Of a stretch of 21,063 nucleotides of DNA, positions 1 to 9,770 are shown piece by piece. Numbering within the stretch: the first letter of the stretch is position 1; every line of letters begins with the position of its first letter. This DNA comes from Priapulus caudatus (taxonomy: Eukaryota > Priapulida > Priapulimorpha > Priapulimorphida > Priapulidae). The stretch lies in the NCBI RefSeq assembly GCF_000485595.1, contig NW_014577203.1, forward strand, positions 318,341-339,403, written 5' to 3'. The notes beneath the pieces were generated by a model. That model searched no databases, had not been told where the DNA came from, and saw only the letters and a program-made list of their open reading frames with translations. A program made the translations under genes and the position numbers.

Positions 1-482
1 CTTGGTTGTGAGCACAGGTACTCCTCTCAGTGCCCTTCGAATACACAACGCGAGGATCAACGAGTTGCGTAAGATAAACGATTGACGCTTTTTCACTCCC
101 TGGACTCACCTCTGCCCGGTGCTTACTGACGGCTTGACCGTCTCTCACGCCAGGCATGCTGAGTTTTTCGAGTCGCATTTCTTTACGTGTGTTTGATTAC
201 TGTTTCTGATTCTTGCGCATTCAGTCCAATTTGTGTAGTATTATGGCCACCGGCCATGTTGGTCGGCGGGCCATAAAAGCACCGGCGCTTCCCGGTTTGA
301 ACAGCTCAACTTGGTATTGTTGTCTTCGGTATCTGCTCGCGTCTGCGTGTGAAGTCCATGAATCGGAACCTGCTGGAACTTGAGGCCGTGACTGCTGCAA
401 ACGTCACATATATATACTATACATATATCATATATATATACATGTAGTTTATATGTAGGGGCCTTATATACTATGTGTATAT
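1..482. other. No gene recognised; left flank
   Basis: I see no supported gene or RNA here. The sequence is of mixed composition up to about position 400, then becomes AT-rich with short TATATA runs (about 405-485) that lead into the microsatellite block. The longest open frame on the minus strand reaches into this stretch from the GA/CT repeat, and it is explained by that low-complexity tract rather than by a protein. Confidence 0.5.
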
Positions 483-647
483 ATATAGCGGCCCGAGAAG
501 AGAGAAACATTGCGGGAGAGAGAGAGGAGAGAGATATATATATATATAGAAAGAGAGAGAATTGAGTGAGAGAGTGTGTGTATGTATGTGCGTGCGTGCG
601 TGCGTGCATTGCGTGAAGAGAAAATTGCGAGCGAGAGAGATAGCATG

Positions 648-706
<59 letters not shown>

Positions 707-715
707 CCAGTCAAG

Positions 716-757
<42 letters not shown>

Positions 758-805
758 TGTGTGCGAGAGAGAGAGAGAGCCAGAGAGCGAGATGGTGAGA
801 GTCAC
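483..805. repeat. Compound GA / TG / TA microsatellite block
   Basis: This is a dense chain of simple repeats. It has GA runs with a short TA run around 505-560, TG/CG tetramers around 573-610, a long (GA)n at about 650-708, (TG)n at about 717-763 and another GA run at 765-779. Reading frames through it on both strands give only Ser-Leu, Arg-Glu, Cys-Val and Thr-His dipeptide strings. These are composition artefacts and not proteins. Confidence 0.95.
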
Positions 806-1733
806 GAGGAAGGCGAAGGTGTGAGCGCGGGAAGCGAGTTAGAAGTAAACTAATTAGTAAGGAAAGGAATATGGCATCGCTGGCCTGTGTGTGTGCCGTT
901 TGTGCGTACGTGCGTTTTGGTGCGCCGCGTGTGTACTGCGGCATGCGTGTTTGCACATCTCCGTCTGCGTTATTCCCTCCCTCCGTCCCGCTCTCCTTTC
1001 TCTCCCTTTCCTTCGCTCCCCCCTCTTACTCCTTTTGCCCATAGTATTTTCCGCCCCTCTCGCGGATAGTATCGCCACGGCATCCCTTGGCACGATGAAA
1101 AGTATAGCACGCAAATTTAGCCGTTTCAGCTTTCAACATTAAAACCCCCCCCCTAAAGCACAATTGTGATTCATACGGCGATAATACTGGTTTACAGTCA
1201 CACAAGCCACACATACAGCACCCAACTAACAGACGCGCCACACGCTTGTGTGGTTGCACGCACGGTGCGCGTGTATTATAGGTCGTAAGTTTCACATTTT
1301 GTGCTCGGGGAGCGAAAACGTTTCGGCTGAAATACGGCCATTTACTTGCAAATCGTTTTTCCATGGCTTGATCTGGTCGTGGGCTAAAATTACCATCCGC
1401 GAGAGGGAAGTATGCAATAAAGGATTACTTTTATTCACTTTAAATGTTACTGGTCTGACACAGCAGATGAAAGGTCAGCATATAAAGAACCGGGCAACTG
1501 TTTATTATTATTATTAATTAAATCTTTTTGCAGTATTTCCAACTACAATACATGTACTGAAGACATATATGTATGTTATCTTTATTATGTATTGTATCAT
1601 GGTATGGTATATATATTATGTATGTAGGTGATGCAAGTACATTGTGTGATTATAGTTCTGAGTGATACATGTAAATTAAAGGCTTTACATATTGTTATAT
1701 TGAAAAATAATTCAATTTTGTGAGAACCATGAC
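806..1733. other. No gene recognised; mixed sequence
   Basis: A TGTG/TGCG-rich patch (880-960) is followed by a C/T-rich patch (970-1040), a C homopolymer near 1145 and ordinary sequence. The open frames here (up to about 110 codons on the minus strand) show no recognisable motif and overlap low-complexity patches. I see no convincing splice-bounded exon. Confidence 0.4.
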
Positions 1734-1801
1734 ACACACGCACGCCACAGTCACGCACGCACGCACGCACGCACACACGCACGCACCACACACAGCGACA
1801 C
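1734..1801. repeat. (ACGC/AC)n microsatellite
   Basis: Alternating CACG and CA units form a purine-pyrimidine alternating tract with CpG steps, a composition able to adopt Z-DNA. The minus-strand frames through it read Cys-Val repeats and are not coding. Confidence 0.9.
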
Positions 1802-2100
1802 GACACAGATTATAATAGAAATATAATTCTTGAAAATAATAATAATAATAACAACAACAAATAAATAAACTTGGTTTCAAAACAAATATATTGGCACACG
1901 TGAGTATTAAACCTCATGTTCATGATTACATTGTAGAGTCGACCCCTTTTTTTTAGCTTTCAAGCACCACATTACTAACAATCAAGTTATGTATACACTA
2001 TACAATGCAACTTGGCTTGATTAAAGCTAACAATTTCATTGCGATATGACATTCTCTTTAATATCAAACTTTATGCATTCTCTTGATATCTCACAATGAT
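1802..2100. other. AT-rich spacer with AAT/AAC triplets
   Basis: (AAT)n grades into (AAC)n at about 1837-1863, followed by AT-rich single-copy-looking sequence. No gene features are visible. Confidence 0.5.
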
Positions 2101-2180
2101 GGCTGAGTAATGATGCGATGATGATGACGACGATGATGATGATGATGATGACGACGCACGACGACGACGATGGTGGATGA
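2101..2180. repeat. (ATG/ACG)n trinucleotide repeat
   Basis: GATGATGAC and ACGACG trinucleotides form an interrupted repeat. The interruptions and C/T exchanges suggest an older, diversified microsatellite. Confidence 0.9.
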
Positions 2181-2652
2181 TTGATGACGATGACTTACAG
2201 ATTGATGTATGATAATGATAATTCAGGGACATCACAGAACAGCATTACGCGCAGTTTTACATTCACATAAATGCATAAGTTAATTATTAATATATATCGC
2301 TTACTGACTCACCTGGACACAGTTTAAAATGTCATTCACACAAGGAGATCACCTGATAAACAAATAATTCGATCACGTTAGCGGCAAGTCGGGCATCATG
2401 TACACATATATAATATATATACATATACTATATATATATATATACATATATAAGCCAGAGTTAATTAGAAGTTAAAAAAAAGAGGATTACAGCAAAAGAA
2501 TTTTTCTATGGCCAATGTCAAATCACGATATACCACTCCCATGACTTTCCTATACCAATCCCATGACCTCCCTCGCTCCACATCAATCGCAAAGCCTGCC
2601 CACGATCTGCTTTCAAAGCCAATATGTACGTTATATAAAACTAAAATAGGTA
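2181..2652. other. No gene recognised; contains a TA-rich tract
   Basis: An AT-rich stretch with a TA/TATACA dinucleotide tract at about 2400-2452. Nothing in it is supported as coding. Confidence 0.45.
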
Positions 2653-2735
2653 GTAGCTAGGAGCAGTAGTAGTACTAGTAGTAAGTAGTAGTAGTAGTAG
2701 TAGTAGTAGCAGCAGCAGCAGTAGTAGTAGTAGCT
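2653..2735. repeat. (AGT/AGC)n trinucleotide repeat
   Basis: AGTAGT units are interrupted by a short CAG/GCA run around 2709-2721. This is a typical interrupted trinucleotide microsatellite with no coding frame around it. Confidence 0.9.
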
Positions 2736-3357
2736 ATCGTATATGCAATCAACATCATGCCTCCACAGCCCCATGGGAAATCCAGTTGCCAAAAGAGATT
2801 TCGCCACTATGATTCATGGTCGACATATCCTGCCCTGATATGGTAATACCGGTAACATCCTATGGCCTACTATGGATTAAGTCTATTGAAACTGAAAGAC
2901 CATTTTCAGCCTACTCTCAGAATGGGCAATATTCCCATGTTCACCTACTCCCATTCGGTTATACGCTCAGAATGGGTAGTGCTAGTTCGTCGTAGTATTG
3001 ATATTACAACCAAATACGAGGAGAAATTAGTGGTGAATGACACTCCGTCTAGATCTCATGTATGCCTAATCAAATCCACATATTAAAGTAGAAATGATTA
3101 ATTAGTAGACAAACTGAATGGTAGACAAAAGTGGAATGCGGTGGAAATTTGAGCATAGACGAATTGGAGTAGGCGAAAGGGTGTTATGCCAAACTGGGAG
3201 TATTTCTATAGACAAAATTGGGAATTTTTGCCGGTAGGCGAAATGATGAGGTTAGCACCTCCTCTCAGGTTCCACACCTCCACAGATAAAAGCAAATGAG
3301 TACGCTGCATTCGTGCGCAGCCGCAAACAACCGTAAACAATTTCTGAATTTTGCAAA
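2736..3357. other. No gene recognised
   Basis: Unremarkable sequence containing a 74-codon plus-strand open frame (2862-3086) that I do not recognise. It has no obvious splice signals and no motif. Nothing else is supported. Confidence 0.35.
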
Positions 3358-3612
3358 GTCCCTACAGAGAAAGTAAAGTTCGGTTTACGACTACGACCTT
3401 TTGTGTTGGCAAATTGGCGAATTGGACCAACTTTCCCAACTACACAACCGAACAAATCGGCAGTGTAAACGCGAAAAGTGCTGCGACAACCGATCGATAG
3501 CAACTAGTTGGGAGAATTAGAACATGTTCTTTTCGCCAACTCGAGTTGCCGATATTGGAACGTATTCCAACTCGCCAATTCGCCAACACAAAGGTCGTTA
3601 GCCTGTAGGGAC
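3358..3612. mobile_element. Foldback / MITE-like element with terminal inverted repeats
   Basis: The two ends are inverted copies of each other. The left end begins GTCCCTACAG and the right end finishes CTGTAGGGAC. Subterminal blocks at about 3391-3423 and 3568-3599 are also inverted matches, sharing the core TTGTGTTGGC and GGCGAATTGG with scattered mismatches. Weaker inverted similarity continues inward (CCCAACTA on both arms), so most of the 255 bp could fold back on itself. There is no transposase frame, so this would be a non-autonomous DNA transposon. I do not see a clear target-site duplication, so the exact ends and the superfamily are uncertain. Confidence 0.6.
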
Positions 3613-3621
3613 CCAGCTTAA

Positions 3622-4213
3622 TGTGACGGCGTGACAAGACGATCGCTCGTTATATATAATTGCTCGCTTGCAGGAGAGCGGACGGGATCGCCTCGTTTGT
3701 CAGCTTCAAGGCTTCACAGAGCGAAATAGACGATTCGCTCGGTGAACGCTCACAGAGCGGAATAGACGATTATCTCGTTTAAGACTTCAGGCAGAGCAGA
3801 ATAGACGATTCGCGCTCGTTAACGAACTAACTCTTTCAGCGAGGGACGCTAAACGATTCGCCCCTCGTTACGACTCCAGAGAGGAACGCCATTTCGTCGG
3901 GTATCTGTTAAGTCTACTGCTCAGCCTAAATGCGGCAGCAAGATAATCCATTCGTTGCTTCGCGACGTCAAAGTTTTCGTCTCGGGCCGTGTTTCATCTC
4001 GCATGGAACGACGCGCGTCGGCAGTGTCTTAGCTGCGAGCTCGTGCAAGTTCCATCCACCGGCTGTCTACTCCTGAGGGACAAAATAAAAACAGGCAGTC
4101 AGGTTCACGCGACGGATTCCGTCATCTCACTCAACTCATTTTAACTCATTTAACCTTAAGTCGTTTAACTGTTTCATTGTTAAACTTCATTCATTTAATT
4201 TGAAGTCATTTTA
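3622..4213 (+). mobile_element. Putative LTR or LTR remnant (Gypsy-like)
   Basis: The stretch starts TGTGACGGCG. It has a TATA-like TTATATATAAT at about 3650 and an AATAAA-type signal near 4084. Directly after it, the TGTCAGAAGTCGG at 4217-4229 resembles the primer-binding-site neighbourhood common in Gypsy-type elements. No gag, protease or reverse transcriptase frame follows, so at most this is a solo or truncated LTR. The 3' boundary is inferred from the putative primer-binding site, because the expected CA terminus is not obvious. Without a second LTR copy this remains a hypothesis. Confidence 0.27.
3709..3870 (+). repeat. Short degenerate tandem repeat, about 38 bp unit
   Basis: Repeats are built around AATAGACGATTCGCTCG. 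Three clear copies lie at about 3713, 3751 and 3791, and more decayed copies of the GACGATTCGC..CTCGTT core follow to about 3870. The repeat lies inside the putative LTR and could be an enhancer-like internal repeat of that element. Confidence 0.6.
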
Positions 4214-4296
4214 CTGTGTCAGAAGTCGGTGTCCGGTGATAGCTGCAGTTTATGTGATGGCACAAACTTCACGTGAATGTTTCTTGATGTCTTGTC

Positions 4297-4330
4297 ATCA
4301 TCATCATCATCATTCATCGTCGTCGTCATA
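4297..4330 (+). repeat. (CAT/CGT)n trinucleotide repeat
   Basis: ATCATC units followed by CGTCGTC. On the minus strand this gives an Asp-rich run that is not otherwise supported as a protein. Confidence 0.85.
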
Positions 4331-4450
4331 ATTTCAATAATACTGCGGTGTTTTAATAATTTAACTACTCCTGTCGCCGGGTGGCGATGCGGGATTATAA
4401 TCGGATATAAAACCGGAATAAAAGACAGCACGGTAGGTAAATACGTAGGG

Positions 4451-4720
4451 ATCACACATTGCCCTATATGGCACCGCGTTGCTTAAATTAATGGATACAT
4501 TCACTAATCAATATAAAGCCGTTAAGGAGAGAACAGCATGCTAGTAAACTTACATATTAATCACACAGTGCTATATGTACCTCGTTGCTACAAATTAATT
4601 TGGAATACATTCATAATCGTTGTAAAGCATAAAGGATAAAAACGGCACCAATCATAAAATCACGCTATGATCGAACGATTGCCTATATGTAGGCATTACC
4701 TCGCGGCTCAATTGAAAGGT
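4451..4720 (+). repeat. Decayed tandem repeat, about 109 bp period
   Basis: Copy 1 (4451-4530) and copy 2 (4560-4646) share ATCACAC, CTATATG, CGTTGCT, AAATTAAT, ATACATTCA and TAAAG blocks in the same order. A third, poorer copy (about 4651-4720) keeps the TTGCCTATATG...ACCTCGCGGCTCAATT portion. The divergence suggests an old local duplication or the edge of a satellite. No function is visible. Confidence 0.55.
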
Positions 4721-5049
4721 ACCCAGTGGATGCGAAAACCGACTGCTTTGCTCTGATATCCATGTGAATCTTTACGGTTCTTTCTGGTATTAACGTGCTG
4801 GGCTTCAGTCGTACCAACTAAAACACAAGATAATAAAGATAATGATATAATAATAAATTATATTATAATAATTATTGCTTAATGTGGTATGACCACACTA
4901 TACTTAAATTTCTGTAATCTTTATTCAGTATATATGGGAACATTTATTGATTATAAATTAAAAATGATGCATCATATTGCTCGAAATTACACTTACATTA
5001 ATTTACGCTGTGTAAACGATTTGACTCAAATTGAGACAATTGCCGCATG
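4721..5049. other. No gene recognised; AT-rich
   Basis: Ordinary AT-rich sequence that includes short ATAAT-type runs around 4830-4875. Nothing supported. Confidence 0.5.
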
Positions 5050-5490
5050 AGACATTTTTGATACTGTAGCATATAACACATAATTAGTATATTATACCTA
5101 CTATATATGAGACATATTTAATAGTATACATAATATCAGGAGCGTATAGATGACCAAATATATTGACAAATATATTTGTCACTTATACGCTCCTGAAATA
5201 TACATTATACACATATTTGACGTAAATATATGAGCCAATATTTCATACAGTATACATATACTTATACTGTATACAGATACATTATGCTTATACATATACA
5301 AACATATTCAGAGCATATACATGAGGACATATGTATAGTCTGTACATATATATAATATAATATGTAATACTTATATAATAATACATTATACATAATAAAC
5401 ATATACATATACAACACATATATGCACATTATGTATATGTCGTGTACATATCATATAATATAATATTATATATATATATATCAATTAACA
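5050..5490. repeat. AT-rich TATA/CATA low-complexity region
   Basis: Long stretches of ATACATATA, TATACAT and pure TA runs, including the TA run at about 5467-5481, with very few stable reading frames. It contains one compact inverted repeat, listed separately. Confidence 0.8.
5136..5196. repeat. Near-perfect 61-nt hairpin
   Basis: The left arm starts TCAGGAGCGTATA at 5136 and the right arm ends TATACGCTCCTGA at 5196. The 13 outer bases are perfectly complementary, and pairing continues inward with few mismatches through the GTGAC/GTCAC and AAATATA/TATATTT parts. The hairpin sits inside TA-rich DNA, but its GGAGCG/CGCTCC ends are not low complexity. It could be a tiny foldback element or an imprecisely formed palindrome. 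Nothing shows that it is transcribed. Confidence 0.7.
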
Positions 5491-5579
5491 CATATACTCA
5501 TATACAAATCACAAATATATGAGGACATATGAAAGGAAACATGAAATGTTTCATTGTATTTTTTTCCAAGAGGGTATGT

Positions 5580-5959
5580 GCATTTTGCAGATAGCAGCTA
5601 TCGATAGTGATTTGTACGATCTCTACGGGCTTTGGCTTACTTGGGCTGTAACATTCCTGATGGGTATTCGTTGCGACGTCAAAGGACCATAACTCCTCAC
5701 CGCATCGACTTAAACACAACACAGATATCGCCGTAGCGCCGGCAAAGATAGAAGCGGTGTTTGGGCACCAATCACGGCCCAGTCTTCCCACGAATTACCT
5801 GCAAACCTGCACAAAAAACAGATAACATCTTCGATGAATCTTCTGAACTTTCTATAAAGATTTGTGCCATAACTGTTGACGGACGACGGACGGACGCCAT
5901 CGCACGCGACGGACTTCCCCTGCGATTCTACAAGCTGCATCCTGACTTCGTCAGCTGAG
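5580..5959 (-). pseudogene. Possible decayed methyltransferase-like coding fragment
   Basis: Reading the minus strand from 5959 (after a TTTTTTAG acceptor-like tract), a frame runs through LYRKFRRFIEDV and NSWEDW. A second overlapping frame then reads IFAGATAISVLCLSRCG followed by LWSFDV. The order is an LYR-K helix, an acidic-Asp-Trp turn, FAG with a small-residue run, a leucine helix, and a hydrophobic strand ending in Asp. This imitates motifs X, I and II of class-beta DNA methyltransferases. A frame change near 5780 would be required, and the Gly-x-Gly core is poor (AGATA). It could equally be coincidence. What is seen is two overlapping frames; the family link is a weak inference. Confidence 0.25.
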
Positions 5960-6009
5960 CTAAAAAACTGAAAAGGGGCACTACATGCTTCACCATATAA
6001 TCCTAACAT

Positions 6010-6510
6010 CTTTATGGCGCCCTACGAAATTTGAACTTTTGATCGAGGGATAACCTTCTGCTTAGGCTGGTTACTATCGCTTACGATCTTGTTGTTAGTT
6101 AGTCACGGCACATCCAAAGAAATATACACAAACAGTCCAAAATAAAAGTCAAAACTAAAATTATATGCCAGGATCCATAAACAATAACCACTGCAATGAT
6201 AAATTTATTGCATACTTATATAGATCTCCTGCCTACAGATGACGAAGAATATGGATCTTAAGGCAGAGTGCTGATTTTAACACGAAAGGCATAATTCTAT
6301 ATGTAATAATTTTTTAGGTTTTTTGGTTACGTTATCACAAGTTGGTGGAATTCCCCACAGGGACCCATGCTGACATAAAATAACTTGATTAGTATGAAAC
6401 AGACACAAAGAACGCTGAAAATTTTTCATGAGGTTGCATCCACTCGCTTTTCCTTCATAAAGACCATATTACCACATGGTTGTTTGGAGTTTAATTAATT
6501 TAATAATTAC
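6010..6510. other. No gene recognised; possible intron
   Basis: AT-rich sequence between two minus-strand exon-like stretches. If those belong to one gene, this would be intronic. No motif was noted. Confidence 0.35.
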
Positions 6511-6684
6511 CTGATTTAACACCGGTTGATAAAACGTTGGCACCAGTGTTGCGCAGGTGTGAAAGCACATCTGATATTTGGATGCGTCGGTAGTTCCTGT
6601 TTGTCACCAGGTCATCCCTTGGTGTGTCTTTTGCAACCCTTTCCTTGAAACCAGCATCTGCCAATCCTTCAGGTACAAAACCAC
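6511..6684 (-). CDS. Candidate internal exon, phase 1-1, unrecognised protein
   Basis: On the minus strand a pyrimidine-rich tract ending CTGTAAG precedes an open stretch of 174 bp (58 codons), which ends TCAG at a GTAATT donor. Both junctions are phase 1, so the exon is symmetric. The frame reads GFVPEGLADAGFKERV near the start and NRNYRRIQISDVLSHLRNTG towards the end, a balanced, amphipathic, protein-like composition without low complexity. I do not recognise the family. An upstream minus-strand exon could join it at phase 1 (see 7524-7757). Alternatively it may be a fragment of a repeat-borne gene. Confidence 0.42.
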
Positions 6685-7523
6685 CTTACAGAAATAAACC
6701 TTATATTAATTTTAATTTAAATTAATTTAACGGATCTTCCACCACTCAATGAGTCAACAAGCCAGTGCGAAGTTAGAATATGTGCCTAAAGGAGAGTTAG
6801 AGAAGTAGCGAGGGGAGGTGAGGGTTCCGCGTGAGTGGCTGTGGTGGCCCATTACATTATAGCCTATAAGTAAAAAACATCACAAAACTCATAGTAATTT
6901 TTGCGCCGAGTAGTCGGGGAGGTATATTGTCTGCTAATAGGCGCAGACAGTAATCTCTATCAGCGTGTGTGTATTTTTTCGATTTATTACAGGAAACAGA
7001 TCGTGTTGAACACGGATCACAATGCGTGCGGAAAGGTTGTCAAGGCCAAAAAGTTACGGCATTTTTAACTCTGCATGTGAGGTTTGCCTCATTTAACAGA
7101 ATGTATATACGAACCAGGCTTCGGAATCGACTAGTCAATTCAAGTTACGCTGTTGCGAATTCCAAACTGAATCCATAAATGATTGTTGCTATCCAACAGC
7201 AGCGTGGATTTCTGAAACGTCAAGGCAAGGATACGCATTGGGTTTTCTATTTTGATAACCAATGAGCACTAGATAGTGATAACAGCGCATTTGAAGACAA
7301 GGAACCATCACTTCAAAATCGATTAACTTTAGCCGTGGAGAAATGCCATCGTAACGTGCGCAAGTGTATTTACTTGCAATTATTTACAAATCATACCAGG
7401 TCTATTATCACAATTATAAGATATAAGCAAAAAATATGCGCACATGACATTAAAACTTACGATATCATCAGATTCGATCAACTACTAAACGCTAGTTGCT
7501 GTTAGTGAGATTGACGCACGCAC
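6685..7523. other. No gene recognised; possible intron or intergenic
   Basis: Contains a 69-codon plus-strand open frame (6969-7178) with no motif that I know. Composition is ordinary and no repeat stands out. Confidence 0.35.
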
Positions 7524-7757
7524 TCATTCGTCGTATTCAAGAGGTTCCACAGATTGGGAGGCGACCACGGCTCGATAACGCGGCGCCATGACCTGTGTCG
7601 GAGCGGCCCTCTCCGAGAACATGGATCCGTAAAAGTAGATTGATCCCGGAACTGGACTAGAAACTTGTCGCATGGCCAATCCAAGTGACCTACCATCTGT
7701 GGGCTTAAGAACGGTATCGGGCGTTGATGCGTCCAGTATCGGTAGTGCGGTCAGCTC
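7524..7757 (-). CDS. Candidate (terminal) exon, unrecognised protein
   Basis: A CGTTTCCCGCAG acceptor on the minus strand is followed by 77 open codons to a TGA at 7524-7526. The in-frame stop just upstream of the acceptor (TAA) supports the exon start. The product has a LPILDASTPDTVLKPTDGRS opening, a Gly/Ser/Phe/Tyr segment (IYFYGSMFSERAAP) and an acidic end, LEYDE. I do not recognise it. A good alternative donor (GATG|GTAGGT, last exon base 7694) lies inside at phase 1 and would splice in frame to the 6511-6684 exon. Either this is the last exon of one gene, or only its first 64 bp are used. Confidence 0.38.
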   Translation of the reverse strand, partial: ELTALPILDASTPDTVLKPTDGRSLGLAMRQVSSPVPGSIYFYGSMFSERAAPTQVMAPRYRAVVASQSVEPLEYDE

Positions 7758-8127
7758 CTGCGGGAAACGAGATTATTTACCGTGACGATTTTTTCCGGTT
7801 TTTATGTTGATCGTTTAATAGCGAGTCTTTTATTAAAAAGAAAAAAAGAAATTGGTTAGCTTAGTGTTCGGTAATGTGTTTGGAGTTAAGATGTGATTCA
7901 CGAGGTAAGAGGTTAGGATAAGGTTAGGTTATGCAGGCCCAGTGCGAGAAATTAATGCGAGTCCGAACTCCCGATTTGACATATGATGAGTCCGTGTGAC
8001 TCCCTGAAAATTCTGCCATAATTTGGCAGACGTGCTATCGCATGAATTCTTTAAAATAAGCACATGTATGCGATTATTATCTTTAATTTTGAACTTAGGA
8101 ACTGCGAAACTCCCTCATTTTGCTGCG

Positions 8128-8167
8128 GACTCCCTCTTTTGAAGGGCAGGGAGTCGTTGGACTCCCT
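8128..8167. repeat. GACTCCCT motif cluster with stem-loop
   Basis: GACTCCCT (8128-8135) pairs with AGGGAGTC (8148-8155), giving an 8-bp perfect stem with a 12-nt loop. GACTCCCT recurs at 8160, and further CTCCCT copies lie near 8000 and 8110. This may be a small foldback or the edge of a repeat; no function is assigned. Confidence 0.5.
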
Positions 8168-8353
8168 TGTTCAAAAGTTAATTTCTACCCCTGTTATTGG
8201 CCTGCAGCGGGGGACACAAGTCAGAATTTACAGAGTAATGGATTGACTGATGAAGCACGATCTGCGGAAAGTGCTTTTTCAGCACATGCAGTCAAAAATC
8301 TTACCGTGCTGTTCCAGGTATTTTAGGCTTGTCTCCCACAACCATACTTACAC

Positions 8354-8505
8354 CTGTCAGTCAAGCTTTCCGGCTGATCCTCCAATGATGAATGCTCCGA
8401 GGGGCATTCGGAATACCCAGTTTGCGTACCACGGAAACAACTGTAGGTGCTTCCCAGTTTTTGTTTGGGCAGGTTCCGATGTCTTACTACGTTGACGTTG
8501 CCTGC
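8354..8505 (-). CDS. Weak candidate exon, unrecognised Cys-containing fragment
   Basis: An acceptor-like GCATAG at 8506 precedes about 50 open codons on the minus strand, ending at CAG|GTGTAAGT (a GTAAGT donor lies two bases on). The translation includes STYSCFRGTQTGYSECPSEH followed by an acidic-polar tail. Two cysteines are spaced by 10 residues. No domain is recognised. It lies upstream of the 7524-7757 exon on the same strand, but the junction phases do not agree simply. It may be an exon or a chance open stretch. Confidence 0.25.
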
Positions 8506-9480
8506 CTATGCATCACGAAAAGCACACGGTAATCAATAAATGCAATGAATGTTAAATCATGTTTTGGAAAATGACAGGGTTTCTTCTGAGGCGAAGAAAT
8601 TAGACAACGGCGGTAATAGGCCAGTTTGGGGAAAAAACGGTATGATGGATTTCAAACCTGACAAAGGCCGTGCAGTAGGCCCACGAAATATGGATACTGC
8701 AGCAGACGCGGGGGAGAGTAGAGTGGGTTCTGGGTTCCCCAGCATAAATTATAAAAAAATTTGAATGTTCTTAGACTGCATTTGATGCACCCCGAAATTT
8801 TTTTTTGCCTTTTAGTTTTAATCTTAGTCTGTGTAGAGACCTACCAAGTTCTCACGCTGCGCATTTCGCGGAGACCTTCACGCATCTGGACCATTCTCCC
8901 GCGCTCCCGATGTCCTACGCATTTCTCACTTCATGAAAAAAAAAATAAAAAAAAAAGCTGCCGCGACAACCTGTTACTCACGTCCGTGGCTGCTGCACAT
9001 CGTTGCTCGTGCCTTGCTTGGCTGGAGCGGCATTGATTGAAAGTACGGGGGGGCGCGGGCGGCAATTGCAGACTGATTGTTACATCGCGTGGGTAGTGGG
9101 TATTGACTGTATTATGTAGGGGTGGGCACTGGCTGGTATGAGGGAGTGACAGGAAACTTCGGAATCGAGGAAAAAGCTGCAATCGGAATGAACAGGAGTG
9201 GCTGCCGGCCACGAAAAAGAAACGTTGCTGTGAATTTTATTTACGTTATTTTCCATGTATATAGTACAGAAGCACGTGGCTGCATCTAGCTATTTATTTT
9301 TAGATTGACATCTATTTGACAACCCACGGCCGGGTAAATATCAGGAACATTTTCACAACTGCCAACGGCGTTGTTTTGAAATTGACTTCGGCGGTGCACC
9401 GCATGCCTCTTATGTAGAAAATAAACCCTCGAATAAAATACATTGTAGCAGCAGTAGATAGGGCCTATAGCTAGGTGCAA
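8506..9480. other. No gene recognised
   Basis: At 8549-8764 both strands are open for 60-70 codons, which usually indicates chance or a repeat remnant. A poly-A/T-rich patch at 8936-8956 and a G run at about 9046 break the sequence. At 9310-9458 the plus strand has a 50-codon open stretch (includes DNPRPGKYQ) overlapping a 78-codon minus-strand one. Neither has clear splice sites, so I make no call. Confidence 0.35.
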
Positions 9481-9770
9481 ACACGCACTGCGCGCACAAC
9501 GCACGATGGCACACGTGCACATAACGCACGATCACACACACGCACGCTGCACTTACAGCACACACGCACACGTGGCGCAGGCGTCGGGAGCCGTTACGGT
9601 TGGTACGGGATTGACCGTTACATTTTTCAGCCCAAAAAAAAATGAAGAAAGAATGAAGAGATGGAGAGGCGAGAAGAAAAGAGAAAGAGAAAAGGAGAGA
9701 GAAGAGAGAGGAAAAGAAAAGAGAAGAGAAAAGACCAGAGAGAAGGGGAGGCGGGTGATAAATTCATGAT
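9481..9770. repeat. CAC/ACGC-rich tract followed by polypurine GA tract
   Basis: CA/CACG-rich sequence spans 9481-9575. A strongly purine-biased run of GAGA/AAAGAGA lies at about 9636-9752 on the plus strand. The Lys/Glu/Arg-rich open frame through it is composition-driven. Long polypurine mirror-like tracts can form triplex DNA. Confidence 0.8.

Noticed and set aside
464-805. Minus- and plus-strand open frames of 80-157 codons rich in Ser-Leu, Arg-Glu or Cys-Val
   Set aside because: They are translations of GA and TG microsatellites, with no complexity outside the repeat.
7905-7935. AGGTTAGG copies as a telomere-type (TTAGG) repeat
   Set aside because: Only two or three imperfect copies over about 30 bp, interior to ordinary sequence; too few to call an interstitial telomere.
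8549-8764. 71-codon plus-strand frame (and 62-codon minus-strand shadow) as an exon
   Set aside because: Both strands are open with no splice sites that decide between them and no recognised motif.
9310-9458. 50-codon plus-strand stretch with DNPRPGKYQ, resembling a Pro-Gly-Tyr (SHIPPO-like) repeat
   Set aside because: Single short match, no splice boundaries, and the opposite strand is open for longer.
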